Shown here piece after piece: positions 1 to 56,800 of a stretch of 64,000 nucleotides of DNA; positions within the stretch are counted from its first letter, which is position 1; each line of letters begins with the position of its first letter. The position numbers were made by a program, and so were the translations under genes. This DNA comes from Lumbricus rubellus (lineage: Eukaryota > Annelida > Clitellata > Crassiclitellata > Lumbricidae): assembly GCA_945859605.1 (NCBI GenBank), contig OX243814.1:44286005-44350004 (forward strand), written 5' to 3'. The notes below the pieces were generated by a model, which saw nothing but the letters and a program-made list of their open reading frames with translations, ran no database searches and was not told where the DNA came from.

Positions 1-206
1 AGGTCCTTACAAGATTCTTTGCAATCACATTAGTTAGGCCCTTGTTCCACCAATGACTAGCTTTCATTCGTAACTATATGTTCACAGGAGCCACTTTTTT
101 GCAGTGAGATGCAGTTTGTCCAGTTAGCAGCCAGACAAACACAGATTAAAATAAATGTCAGCCATGTTAGTATTAATTACTGGTACTGATGAGTTACGTC
201 TCTTAC

Positions 207-32302
<32,096 letters not shown>

Positions 32303-33369
32303 GTTATCCACTTCTACAAAATCATGTATGAAATGCAAGTGAAGAATGCATGTAAAATAATTGGATACTTGTATATCAATGGATTAAATGCAGGCTTGAA
32401 TGCAATGAACAGCATGAGTAATAAAGATATCAGGTGCTTAGGATTTTACTGAATTCAATAACAGGATAACACCAGGGCAGATCAAAGAGAGAAATGGTCT
32501 TGATGTTGATATTTTTAATTATAAATCACCTTTATTTTCAAACCAGCAAATGCAGTATAATTACAATCAGCATAAATGGATGATCACAAGTTACTACAGG
32601 AGTTGAATCTAACTACTTGCAGCAGACAAGCAAGGCTACCATCACTTCATTTACCATTGCTGTCTAGTGAATGATAGCTAGGCTGAGTGGATCTTTGGGA
32701 GTCAAATGTGACACACTGACACCCAGGTTTATGGAGTCTAGAAGAATATAATTATATAAGCTGAAAATTCACAGTCAGTAAAAACTCTACCACTGATTGC
32801 ACTCTGACAGTGCCAGTCCCAAAATTAAGCTTGGATAAAGGAGGAGGGCGACGCTAAGCATCTTTGATATGGCAGTGCTGCTAAAGAGCAACAAGCAGTT
32901 TAATAATATTATTAGTAATAATTAGAATGATAAGTTTAGCAGCTGCTGCCTAGTCTCAGGTCAGATCAATTGAGTTTTTGTAGCATTTAGACAGTCAGTT
33001 AGTCAACATCCAATAATATAATTATGCGATCGAGCAGCAACCGATGAAAACATTTCTTCTACCAACACATGCAGTCATAACATCTACCAACCCATTACTA
33101 AAATCGTAAAATACTGCGATCAACGACGATCAAACGTCTAACTTTAATAAAAATGAAAGTTTATTTTAAAATTGTAACAACTCTCAGAAATACACGACTA
33201 CGCGCCGAAGTATCGTTGACATACGCTTTCTATGGCAACACGACCGGTATCCGCTATTTATTTGGCGCTACTATTCTTCAAACGAATTCATAGACGAATG
33301 GATTTTATTCCAATAAAATCAACTAAAATAATGATATTAGTAATAATAATAATAGTTGTGGATGATAAT

Positions 33370-33445
33370 GATGGTGGTGGTGATGATGATGATGATGTTA
33401 ATGATGATGATGATACTAATGATGATGATGATCACGACGACGATG
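33370..33445. repeat. (GAT)n-rich microsatellite in CFAP74 intron 1
   Basis: gatgatgat runs between the CFAP74 leader and first coding exon. They create spurious poly-Asp and poly-Ile ORFs on the two strands. Confidence 0.8.
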
Positions 33446-33647
33446 AAAATATGTCGCCTCATAGGCCTACATGACTCAACCAGCCAGATTAGTCGACTTT
33501 CTTTTACCTTAAAACAATACTTAGTTACTTTCTGTCTGATTGCTTTAACTCGACATGCATTTAAGCACAGCAGCAAAAATCCTAAAGTCCACGACGTAGA
33601 GTCGTAGACTTTAACATCTTTGCAGTTAAGTAGGCTAAGTATCTTAC

Positions 33648-33667
33648 CAATCCTTGGTATCTGACAT
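33648..33667 (-). other. CFAP74: Candidate CFAP74 5' leader exon with short upstream ORF
   Basis: On the minus strand an ATG at 33667-33665 opens a short reading frame (MSDTKD) that reaches a good donor, TTG|gtaagat, at 33647. Splicing to the next acceptor at 32313 gives an in-frame TGA at once, so as called it is a leader exon with a six-codon upstream ORF rather than the protein start. The true start at 32302 also begins Met-Ser-Asp. An unrecognised exon in the 1.3-kb intron could instead make this the real initiator. The transcription start is not visible. Confidence 0.45.
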
Positions 33668-33974
33668 AGCCGAATTTCTAGAGATCCTTCGTTATTGTGC
33701 GGTAATCGTTTTCAAGATTATTCTCGAAATATCCACAGCTCTTAGAAAGCGAAGTTGACGGAATCAGATTATTTAACGGAACGAAATTCTAAACGTTGAA
33801 TGAATGAAACTGCTAATAATTAACTGGTCGATCGCATTCTTCTGCATACCAACTTACTTATTAACTGACGCCATGTGCTCGTTATGTTTTCCGGTTCGAT
33901 TAAAAACTAAAACGTGTGTTTGGTAATATTTTCATTTTCTGAGTCTCGTCAGTTGTCGTGAAAATCAGCCAAAA
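33668..33974. promoter_or_regulatory. Bidirectional promoter interval between CFAP74 and DDX10
   Basis: Only 307 bp separate the candidate leader-exon ATG of CFAP74 (minus) from the ATG of DDX10 (plus). Divergent genes this close commonly share one promoter. I see no TATA box at a convincing spacing and no CpG-rich block. Transcription start sites cannot be placed from sequence alone. The pairing is notable because one gene is ciliary and the other a housekeeping ribosome-assembly gene. Confidence 0.6.
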
Positions 33975-47720
<13,746 letters not shown>

Positions 47721-48252
47721 GTCATATGAAAGACGGATTTTTGTTGAAAGAACTGTTACTGACTGACGATGACGACGAGTCTACGCTTTCCAGATGAATT
47801 GGTTCAGTTATCAAGTAAATGGCTGGTTAATCATGATTGTTGTGTTTTCTGCAAATTCTGCTTATGCTAGCTTTGTTCTTAAACCGGGGGAGGGGGGGAG
47901 ACCATCCTTCATTTGCCAGTACCCAGCATACATGTATGCCAGATTTGTCTTTACACCAGGTGGACAAAAAATCCAACATTTGCCAGTACATTCATCATGT
48001 GACACAAACACACATAAATGACCACACGCCTCACAATGTTCTATAACACGAACCAACTTATAATCAGTCCAGCTAATAACAATACACATTGTGAAAATAC
48101 TGATTACATAGGAACAGTTACATCAACTGATTTTTTACACTGTATTAATGTTCTACGTATTTACCGGTATATATATAAATATAAACTTCTAGGCATTTAT
48201 ACTCAAACCTCTAAAAAAAACACTAAAGTGGTGACTCTTTAATAAGTTCTCC

Positions 48253-48291
48253 AATAAACAGAACACTTTTACTAAAAACTTCTTCAATAAA
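48253..48291 (+). terminator. DDX10: Candidate polyadenylation signals of DDX10
   Basis: The first AATAAA hexamers that I noticed downstream of the DDX10 stop are at 48253-48258 and 48286-48291, giving a 3' UTR of about 550-600 bases. The assignment rests on position only. Confidence 0.4.
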
Positions 48292-48599
48292 TGGAGTATT
48301 CGGACAAGTATTGTATCGTATCTAAAAAGTTGTAGAGTGCCTCTCACAGTATAGACTATTCAGAAGTGCTTTCAGCACAGAATCCTGGGGAAAAAAAGAA
48401 ATGTTTTGAGAGAGCGAGACGATGCAGTGAAGGGTGCAGACATGAGCTTAGCTTCTGTAGAAGAGAGGGAAGGCCATTCCATGTTGGAGGGACTAATCAT
48501 AGCATATGCTTGGCTCCGAGTTAAGGCACATTGAACATGATTTAATAAAAAATGAAGAAACATCTTTGGTGTGGTAAAATCTATCCATGATTTAAAAAC

Positions 48600-49110
48600 A
48601 GGTGCAATAAAAATAAAGTGTTAATTTAAGAAACATGATAGTAAACAAGTATGCACAGAGTATGCTTGTAAGTATGTAATTAAACAAAGTACTAGCACCA
48701 GTTGAAGATCTTTGGTAGTACCAATGATAGATGTTAAACTTCAGCACGGTTAAACACTGCAGCGTAATCGGACTTTCACGTAAGAGTCGAGCGCATGTTG
48801 TGGAAGTCAAACGCTAAAGCTTAAGGCACTTGTAAAATGGGTCATCTGAAAAATATAACTATAAGACAAATATCGGGCAATGAAATTAAGCGTTTCCATG
48901 ATTAAAAATCCAAGTGCAATACCCGATGCGTAAATGAGAAATATGATAGTATACAAGTATGTTGATTGTTGGATGTAAATAGTTTCACAACTGAGTTTCG
49001 AAACAAACAAAACTGGTGTAATATCCCATGTGGGTGTTCATGAGAAATATGATAGCATACAAGTATGTTGACTGTACATTGATTCACAACTTAGTTTCAA
49101 AAGAATCAGA
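48600..49110. repeat. Three degenerate tandem copies of a ~115-170 bp unit
   Basis: gagaaatatgatagtataca followed by agtatgttgat...ttcacaacttagtttc recurs at about 48935-49010 and 49040-49105, with a weaker copy at about 48630-48690. Intergenic; no coding signal. Confidence 0.5.
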
Positions 49111-52031
49111 TCATGTCATATTATCAGTTCTCTCTTGAATGTTTTCATCTTCACAGACTCGTGCATTACCAGACAAAATTGATAAGCATAGGCCTATTGA
49201 TAAAATGTAGACTCCAGGTCACACGCTGCGCTGCAAGAAATAATGTACCACTTGCTTGTGTAGCATACAAAAATAAATGCAAAATAGTAACAACACTGAA
49301 TATTAGCATATTTGTATGGGTTGTGGGGTTTGGTGCTAAATCTGAGGGTTTTCTGCCAAGAGCCTGACCAAGCAGGACATTCCCAAAGGGCCCATTCTAA
49401 TTCAGGGTCCCAAAATATGATGTTTCACCAAGCATCAGGAGGGAAAGTATTCTTTCAGGAGGAAAGTATTCTGTCACTATGATGCATAACATACAGTATG
49501 CTCATTTCTTTTTATGGTCTAAATGGAGGCCAAAAAGAATCCCCACAATCCATATATAAATTCCATAGGGCTGTGTGTATTATGCCATTTCTGAGCATAG
49601 GCTATACTAAGTATCATCAGGATACAGAGATAATCCAGTCCTAACAATTCACACACGGTCATCATCAACAGGAAACATATTTACAATCAGACCAACGTGT
49701 TGCGTATGATACAATTTTTTCCCATGTTTTAAATGCAAACTTCAAGTAATCATGATGATTTATTTACTCGTACCAAGTCACGTGTGTTTAAAATTTGCCA
49801 TTGCGTGTGTCAAACCATTGTCAACAATAACACACCTGCCATTAAACTAATATTCGTAATTACTTAAACATCAAACTTTTACTTTTACATGTATCAATAA
49901 AAATGTCACATATAATAGACAATGTTCAGAAGTGCACTTAGTGCAGATTCATTTTCTGCTGAGTATATATGTTACATGTATAACAACAACAACATCTACA
50001 ATAATATTACATAAACGTATGTACAATAACTATCGTCAACACCATCACCGCCATCATCGTCAAGTGACATCTGCAGCATTCTCATTATTTTAAATACAAT
50101 AATTATTATTTATAACCTAAAATGATAATCAATCTAAAATAAAGCAACAATAATAACAATTATAGTCGTACCAGATAAATTCTCTTGTTCTCCAAATAAT
50201 TTTTATATTCTATGGGATCAAGTATCCCTAGGAAACATAAAAAAGGTAATTAGACTCTTTAATACAAGTTCTTAATTCCTGAAAGATCATTCCTACCTTG
50301 GGTAAAAAAAACTAACAATAATAACTAGTGTCAAATGTACTTATAATAAAAAGCAGGAAATCTTAATTCCTTTAACGCTCGAGTTCATAAGAAAAGCTTA
50401 ACCAGATTTTTTTATCCGTATCATCCAAAAGTTTCTCACACAAAGAATACTTTTACTTATAAATGCACACAAAATAATAGCGATATAATTCTGAGTCTAC
50501 TTTTCTATAACGGTACAATAAAATGAGTGAATAAAAACTGGAAAATGTTTTCCGAGCCTGCATACTGCAAAACAAAATTCAACAAAACTAATGCAACAAA
50601 TAACAACAAATATGAAGCAACAGAGAGTGTCATAAAAACGCAGCCTCATGAGATCTGCTTACTAATGCAATCGAAGAATGTTATGCATTGCAAATGCACA
50701 CTTAAATAATGCTGTATGCGTGCAATTACTGACACTATTTAGAAACGTTGTTCCCGTGTATTCTGATCCATTCGTGGTCACAATAATGTCTTTAGCTCAC
50801 TGATCTCTAATTGACATCGTGTCAGCTAGTTGAACGCAGACTCTGATTGGGTAAGATGCATTACACAAACATTAGATTACAACTACATTACATCTTAACT
50901 GACTATAGAGAGAACACTGCATTCATTTGGTCAGAACCCGTGTGGCAAAGACAAATCAGGTGTAAAGAAACTAGACTGTAAAGCACAGACACCAAAAGAT
51001 CTTTTCAGATGTACGTAGAAAATGGCAAGCAGACGCTTAAAAAGTGCAATTCCAAGGGTCAAAGTAGTAAAGTACAGTAATAAACTGGTTACAGGAACAC
51101 TTGCGCAGTTTGTAATTATTGAACGCAAACTTTAAAATAATAACTAATAAATTTGTAACAGTAACCTGCTACACCAGAATACAAGAAATCACAGATTTCG
51201 TTATCAAGGTGGCAACTAAAAACCCACAATGAAATTGCCCCAATCTTGTAGCTTAACATAATAAAATAAGGACATTTGAAGTGGTTCAAAAGACTGCATC
51301 TAAATCACCTCTCTTTATAAATACTCTTCTCCAACCAAATTCTGTGACACCTAAAATAGTCTGCAGTTCAGTCAAAGCGACGGAAAACCATCACTTCCAG
51401 AAAAGACGCTTCAAATGTGCAAGATCGAAGAAACCCAGTGCTGCAGAATCTTGGTTACTGTAGATGCAGATGCTGAATACGAACCAATTCAATCAGATGA
51501 AAGGCTGTGAAGAAACAATCAATAAAAAACAATGAATCAACGGGAATTAAATGCTGACTTGTGTATTACAACAATTCTGTAAAATATTTGTTTCTCTGGC
51601 AACTGGATTCGGAACTTCACTGGACTTTACGCAGCACTTGTGAATAAGCTAGTGCTCTGCACCACTTCACTTCAGAAATTTTTAGTTTACGATTATGGAC
51701 TATGTGTATTGTGTATGTGCAGGCCCGAAACAGCATCACATTGCAAAGAGGTAGGCCATACAGGTTCATGATGTACTCTGATAAACTGTCCCACAGAAAG
51801 TTTCTGTTAGCTTAGATTAAACTGCATAGGAAAACATACATCAGACTGAATAACGAGAAAGAAACAAATTAGAAATTCATCGGTGAAATCTGAACAAGAC
51901 ATACCCACAGATCTTGTTGATCCAACTTTAGCCAAATTTTACGTAAAGAACACTGAAATGCAATAAGAAAAATTCATCTCATTATCACATTCTTTGATTT
52001 TAAGGATGTGCTACACTGGTTTCTCAGTCAC

Positions 52032-52110
52032 TTAACCCCTTCCCTGGGGAAGCCGTATATGTACGTCCAAAACAGGCTTAAACCATATAACCCCCCAGGG
52101 AAGGGATTAA
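52032..52110. mobile_element. TTAA-flanked MITE, CCCCTTCCCTGGGG ends
   Basis: Left end TTAACCCCTTCCCTGGGG, right end inverse (ccccccagggaagggaTTAA) with one mismatch. It is 79 bp, lies in intergenic DNA, and is one of three TTAA elements within 1.8 kb. Confidence 0.7.
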
Positions 52111-52266
52111 TAGACGCTTGTAGTCAAAGGGTTAAAAATTAATTTAAATAAAAGATTAATATGAAACATAATACAATATGAACTATCTGCCTTAGCTTAC
52201 ATGGTTTTCATCATAGAAAATACACTGCACCTCTGAATAGTCATTCTGTGAGAGGCGCTATATACC

Positions 52267-52349
52267 TTAACCCGTTCCCGCCAGATCGGGTCACCCGCGA
52301 CCCGATTAACAGGATAGGTATCAAAACAATTCCGGCGGGAAAGGGTTAA
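52267..52349. mobile_element. TTAA-flanked MITE nested in a SINE tail
   Basis: Left end TTAACCCGTTCCCGCC, right end inverse ggcgggaaagggTTAA, 83 bp. It interrupts a SINE 3' end: gaggcgctatatacc is on its left and the (attcaatacaa)-type tail on its right, so the SINE is older than this insertion. Confidence 0.75.
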
Positions 52350-52542
52350 ATGTATAGATTCAATTCAATACAATACACAGCAGCTGCACACACAGAACAG
52401 AGTATGGTTAAATGTTATAATGCATTTGCTTTCTTAAACAATTTCTTGACTAAAATTGTCAACAATGCCACAATACCTAAAATCTGTTCCTGATCATTTT
52501 CTTATTCATTTTTATTCATGTGTGTTCTAGGACTAATACTAT

Positions 52543-53805
52543 TTAACCCCTTCGCTGCGAATGACGAGTACGGGTACGTCATAGAAATGTATACCCTATA
52601 CGCGGGTGACGAGTACGGGTACGTCATGCAATGCTTTGAGGTATACGGCAATTCCGCACGCTAGATTTAATCGCTGTCGCACAGCATATTGCAGTAAATA
52701 TTTATTGGCACTGTTGTTCAGACCGGAGAGTCAGATGAGGTCAAGTTCAAGGTCAAGTTCAAGGTCAAGCATGACGTCATTACATAGTAAACCGTGTCTA
52801 TAAAGGAGAATGTGTATGGGATCTTGGATATGTTTCCACAGAAGGCTAACCAAAGCCACCCAATGGAGATATTGACCAATCCCCTCACCATGGGGGGTGG
52901 GTGCGGGATGGAGATATTGACCAATCCTCCCTCACCATGGGGGGTGGGTGCGGGGATGACGAAACCCCCATCTTGGGCTAGTAAAAACCGAAATTTACCG
53001 TATAACGCAGGAAACGCATGTGAATAACCGAAATTTGCACTAGAGGGGTGGCGATGGTTGGAGTTGGCTCGGGGGGATCGTTGGTGGGGGTGAGGCAGGT
53101 TTTGGAGATGGGGCGAGGTGGGGGAGAATTGAGAAAAATAATCGATATTTACCGTACAACACAGGGTACCGCCGGCGAATAACTGAAATTTTGCCTAGAG
53201 TTGATGAGGATGGATGGTTTGAGCAAATTGGGGGTGGGTGAGGTAGGTTGTGGGGTAGGGCAAGTGAGGGGCAAAGTGGGGGAGGGGTAAAATCGAGAAA
53301 CGAAGCCGAAATTTACTGTGCAACGAAGGTTTCCAAAGCAAGCGTATTGATGTAGGCATGTATTGCGCACGGTACATGTAGGCTAGCCTAATCGTTATCG
53401 CAAGCAAAGCAAGAAATAATTAGAGGTCATATCAGGCCACGCTCAAGGTCATATTAGTCCCGGTTCAAGGTCGATCGATGTCAATACTTCCATGTGCTTG
53501 CCCCAAAAACTTTTGTAGGTGTGGATATAGGCCTAACAATAAACGTATATAATATTATATACATAAAACACAATTAGAGGTCATATCAGGCCAAGCTCAA
53601 GGTCATATTAGTTCCGGTTCCAGGTCGATCCATGTCTAAATACTTCCATGTGCTTGCCCCAAAAACTTTTGTAGGTGTGGATATAGGCCTAACAATAAAC
53701 GTAAGCTTATATAATATTATATACATACATGTAGGTATATAATTTATTATATTAATTATATATGCCGCACACGGGATTAAAAAACCGTCGCAGCGAAGGG
53801 GTTAA
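52543..53805. mobile_element. TTAA-flanked (piggyBac-like) non-autonomous DNA transposon, 1.26 kb
   Basis: TTAA at both ends (52543-52546 and 53802-53805) followed by 14 identical inverted bases, CCCCTTCGCTGCGA. The inside has no transposase-like ORF. It holds two near-identical direct repeats of roughly 110-130 bp (from 53419 and from 53573, each starting attagaggtcatatcagg) and two copies of gacgagtacgggtacgtcat (near 52563 and 52607). TTAA targets with CCC-starting termini are the hallmark of piggyBac-type elements; calling it non-autonomous is inference. Confidence 0.8.
52701..52706 (-). terminator. Candidate polyadenylation signal of the RhoGAP gene inside a transposon
   Basis: On the minus strand an AATAAA lies about 1 kb after the stop codon at 53752, within the TTAA-flanked element at 52543-53805. 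If used, the element would supply both the stop and the polyA signal. Position only. Confidence 0.25.
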
Positions 53806-56800
53806 GGGTGGTTCAAAGGATGGAATGTAGACAGCTGTTTGCCAACCGTCGAACCAACCTTTTTCACTGGATGCTTTGCTTCTGTCGTCAGTCTCTCTCG
53901 ATTCAATGTTTTCTTCGGTTAGATGAACAGTAGCCATAGCAACTGATACGTCAGATAATGAATGACCTCCTTGAAGCTACATTGAACACAGGACATCATA
54001 ATTAAACATCAAATCCAATGCATACACTTTCTGGCTACTTTCAATCACACCTTTCAGATCAATTAAACTGCTATAACTATAATAATATACATAACATTTG
54101 ACAGGATACTTGAAAGGCTCTACACTAGCTGCATATATTGATTATATAAATAAATAAATAATATATACATTATACAGTTAATATATACATTATACACATG
54201 TGTATATAATACTATAATTATATATGTATGCATACACATATGCAGACGATCATATGTTCATACATACATACACAACTTAAGCACACAAACCATACAGAAT
54301 TGAAGATTCTGAAACTTCTCTAAGCTGCGTCTATCTGGCTTAGTCTACATACACGAATTTAGCCATAGCATCCATTTCTTTCTTTCTCCAAACTTATAAA
54401 ATTGTGTTCATGCAGATCTTCTCAACAAACTTATCTGCACAGCTGCAGCGAACTTACCGAAAGAAAATGCGGCTGCTCTTTGGCCAGTTCCTCCAAAAGG
54501 TCATCGGTCTCAGGAGCATACCTAAAACAATCAATTAGTGATAGGTAGGTTAAATGAAAGATCGTGGTAAACAAACCTGATTAGAGAAATCTAATCTGTT
54601 GGCACTTTCATCATAAAATGCCCGAAACTTAAGTCAAGGGTGAAATCCCAATTAAAAATCATATTCTGCAATCAAAATCAAATTCAAAATATGATACACT
54701 AAAGAAACCCGTATCCAGACTACTTTACTATTGTATTTTTATATAGCGCACCTTCAAGGTAATCTACTCAGAAGTGCTCCGAGTCCAACCACGGCTAACC
54801 AAGGCAGTTTTTAAGTTAAAAAGAACTTTATATTGCAGTGAATTACATGTTTAAGAGAGTATCCTAGCAAAAAAGGTTATTTACCATGATGAATATCCAG
54901 GAGTTGCAAACTCTGAAGAAGTCTCAGCTAAAACAAGACCAGTAGACAATTCATGTAAATTTAAATCATTTAAATTTAAATCATTTAAATCATTTCATTA
55001 AGACAAGTTAATTGTGCGACAAGTTTAGTAGCAAATATCAGAATAGATACAGGAATATGCATGTGTAACTTTCATGCATTTAATCAGCAACTGTCTCTTA
55101 ACCACTAAAATAAGTCATCTGAGGACAATTCTCCTGCTTCATCTACATCTTGGCAGCATAGACGTCATTCTCGTATGGATAATTCTGGAGACATTGAGAA
55201 CTAGCAACTGAATTCTCCTAAATGCTCGTCAAGAAATAAACTGAATTCATTCAAATTTAGGATGTTCAACATTTAGGCAACAATTACCAAATTTTTTAGA
55301 TGTAACTACAACAAATACTAAGAAAAAAGGTCTTCAGATTTTAAAGATCTATCGATGAAAGGCCGCCAGGAAAAATTTTCATACAAAGGGTCTCGCCGCT
55401 GTCTGCCTTAGACCCATCTCCTTTGTCAAACCACCTGTTTATATCTGAAATATCTTAAACGCATCCTATTATTTATTAAACACATCGCTGGTGAGGAATT
55501 AGCCGTTGAATGCTGGAGTTGCTTACTTCCAGGACGTTTACCTCTGGCGGAAGAGGAGGTCTTCTTCCTCCGAATGTCAGAGGTCGTGGTAGCAGAATCT
55601 CCTGTCCCCTCCATGGCTGCCCCTTCATCTGGACCAAAGATCACCTGAAAGCAGATTGTGGAGACCCTTGCAGACTATGTGTATATGAATATTTATACAG
55701 TGCATTTCTAAGAACTTAATATTTTCTTAACTTTTCCTTTACAATCCAATTTCTTTATAAAACATTTAAACAAAGTTGAACTATGGTGACAGATTTTCGT
55801 TATTTGACTTATAAGGATAGTTTAAAATAACGAAAGAAAAGGTGGCCATATTAATTAATTACTTTTCAATTAGCTCAATCATTTATTTCTCTACGTCTCA
55901 TGTTAGCAAGATAATGTTTGTATATTCAAGCCTGTCGTATCTAAAATCAGACAACTTATGGTAGAACATCAAATTAGCCCAAATTTGTCTTCATACAAAT
56001 TAAAGAATAAAAATGTCCAAGTTCCTATATTCATACATTCATTCAATTCAAGAATTTATATAGCACCTTCTCAAGAAGATCACTCAGAGGTGCTCCAACC
56101 ACAGTGATACAGAAACGTTTTAACAAGTCTGTAAAACACTGATGAGTCAACTGGGCTATAGATATAAAAGGCACATCTCCAATGGGAGACTATTCCAGAC
56201 ATAAGAGAGCCTAACCTACGTGAAAAAAACACATAGTCAAAGAACAATTAAGTTGTCTAACCTCACCTTACCCTATCTTTATAGAGTGAATTTCTATTCA
56301 CCTTACCTATCTTATATTAGAGTGAATTTCTATTCACCTTACCTATCTTATATTAGAGTGAATTTCTATTCACCTTACCTATCTTATATTAGAGTGAATT
56401 TCTATTCACCTTACCTATCTTATATTAGAGTGAATTTCTATTCACCTTACCTATCTTATATTAGAGTGAATTTCTATTCACCTTACCCTATTTTATTAGA
56501 GTGAATTTCTATTCACCTGAACATTTTGGATGAGAAGTTCGATAATTCTTGTCTGGTACGGTGTTTCGATAAGATAATTTAGCGACGCTGCACCTTCCCT
56601 ACAACAGAAAGAAATTTACACAAACGTCACAACACATTATACAATGTCAATGAATAATTTCGTGAATATCTAGCATCGTAGTACTCCTAAAATGCTTCAG
56701 ACAATCCACGAATGCATAGAAAATCAAAGTGTAGCAAACAACAGAAAATAAAACACAAATAATAAAGATTGAATAATGTAATGTGAAAGAGGATATCTCT

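Larger units (their letters stand above)
47721..53751. other. Intergenic region between DDX10 and the RhoGAP gene (convergent 3' ends)
   Basis: About 6 kb with no conserved coding frame. Contents: the DDX10 3' UTR (to about 48300), SINE tail relics, degenerate tandem copies at 48600-49110, a family C relic at 51615-51690, two TTAA MITEs (52032 and 52267) and the 1.26-kb TTAA element at 52543. I see nothing recognisable between about 49400 and 51600, which may include RhoGAP 3' UTR. Confidence 0.7.

Noticed and set aside
33232..33607. Poly-Asp, poly-Met and poly-Ile ORFs
   Set aside because: (GAT)n repeat in three frames.
33648..33667. Start codon of CFAP74 at 33667
   Set aside because: Splicing to the next acceptor gives an immediate stop; kept as a leader exon instead, with low confidence.
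56220..56504. 94-residue ORF with repeating RVNFYSPYLSYI
   Set aside because: 36-bp minisatellite downstream of a RhoGAP donor on the other strand.
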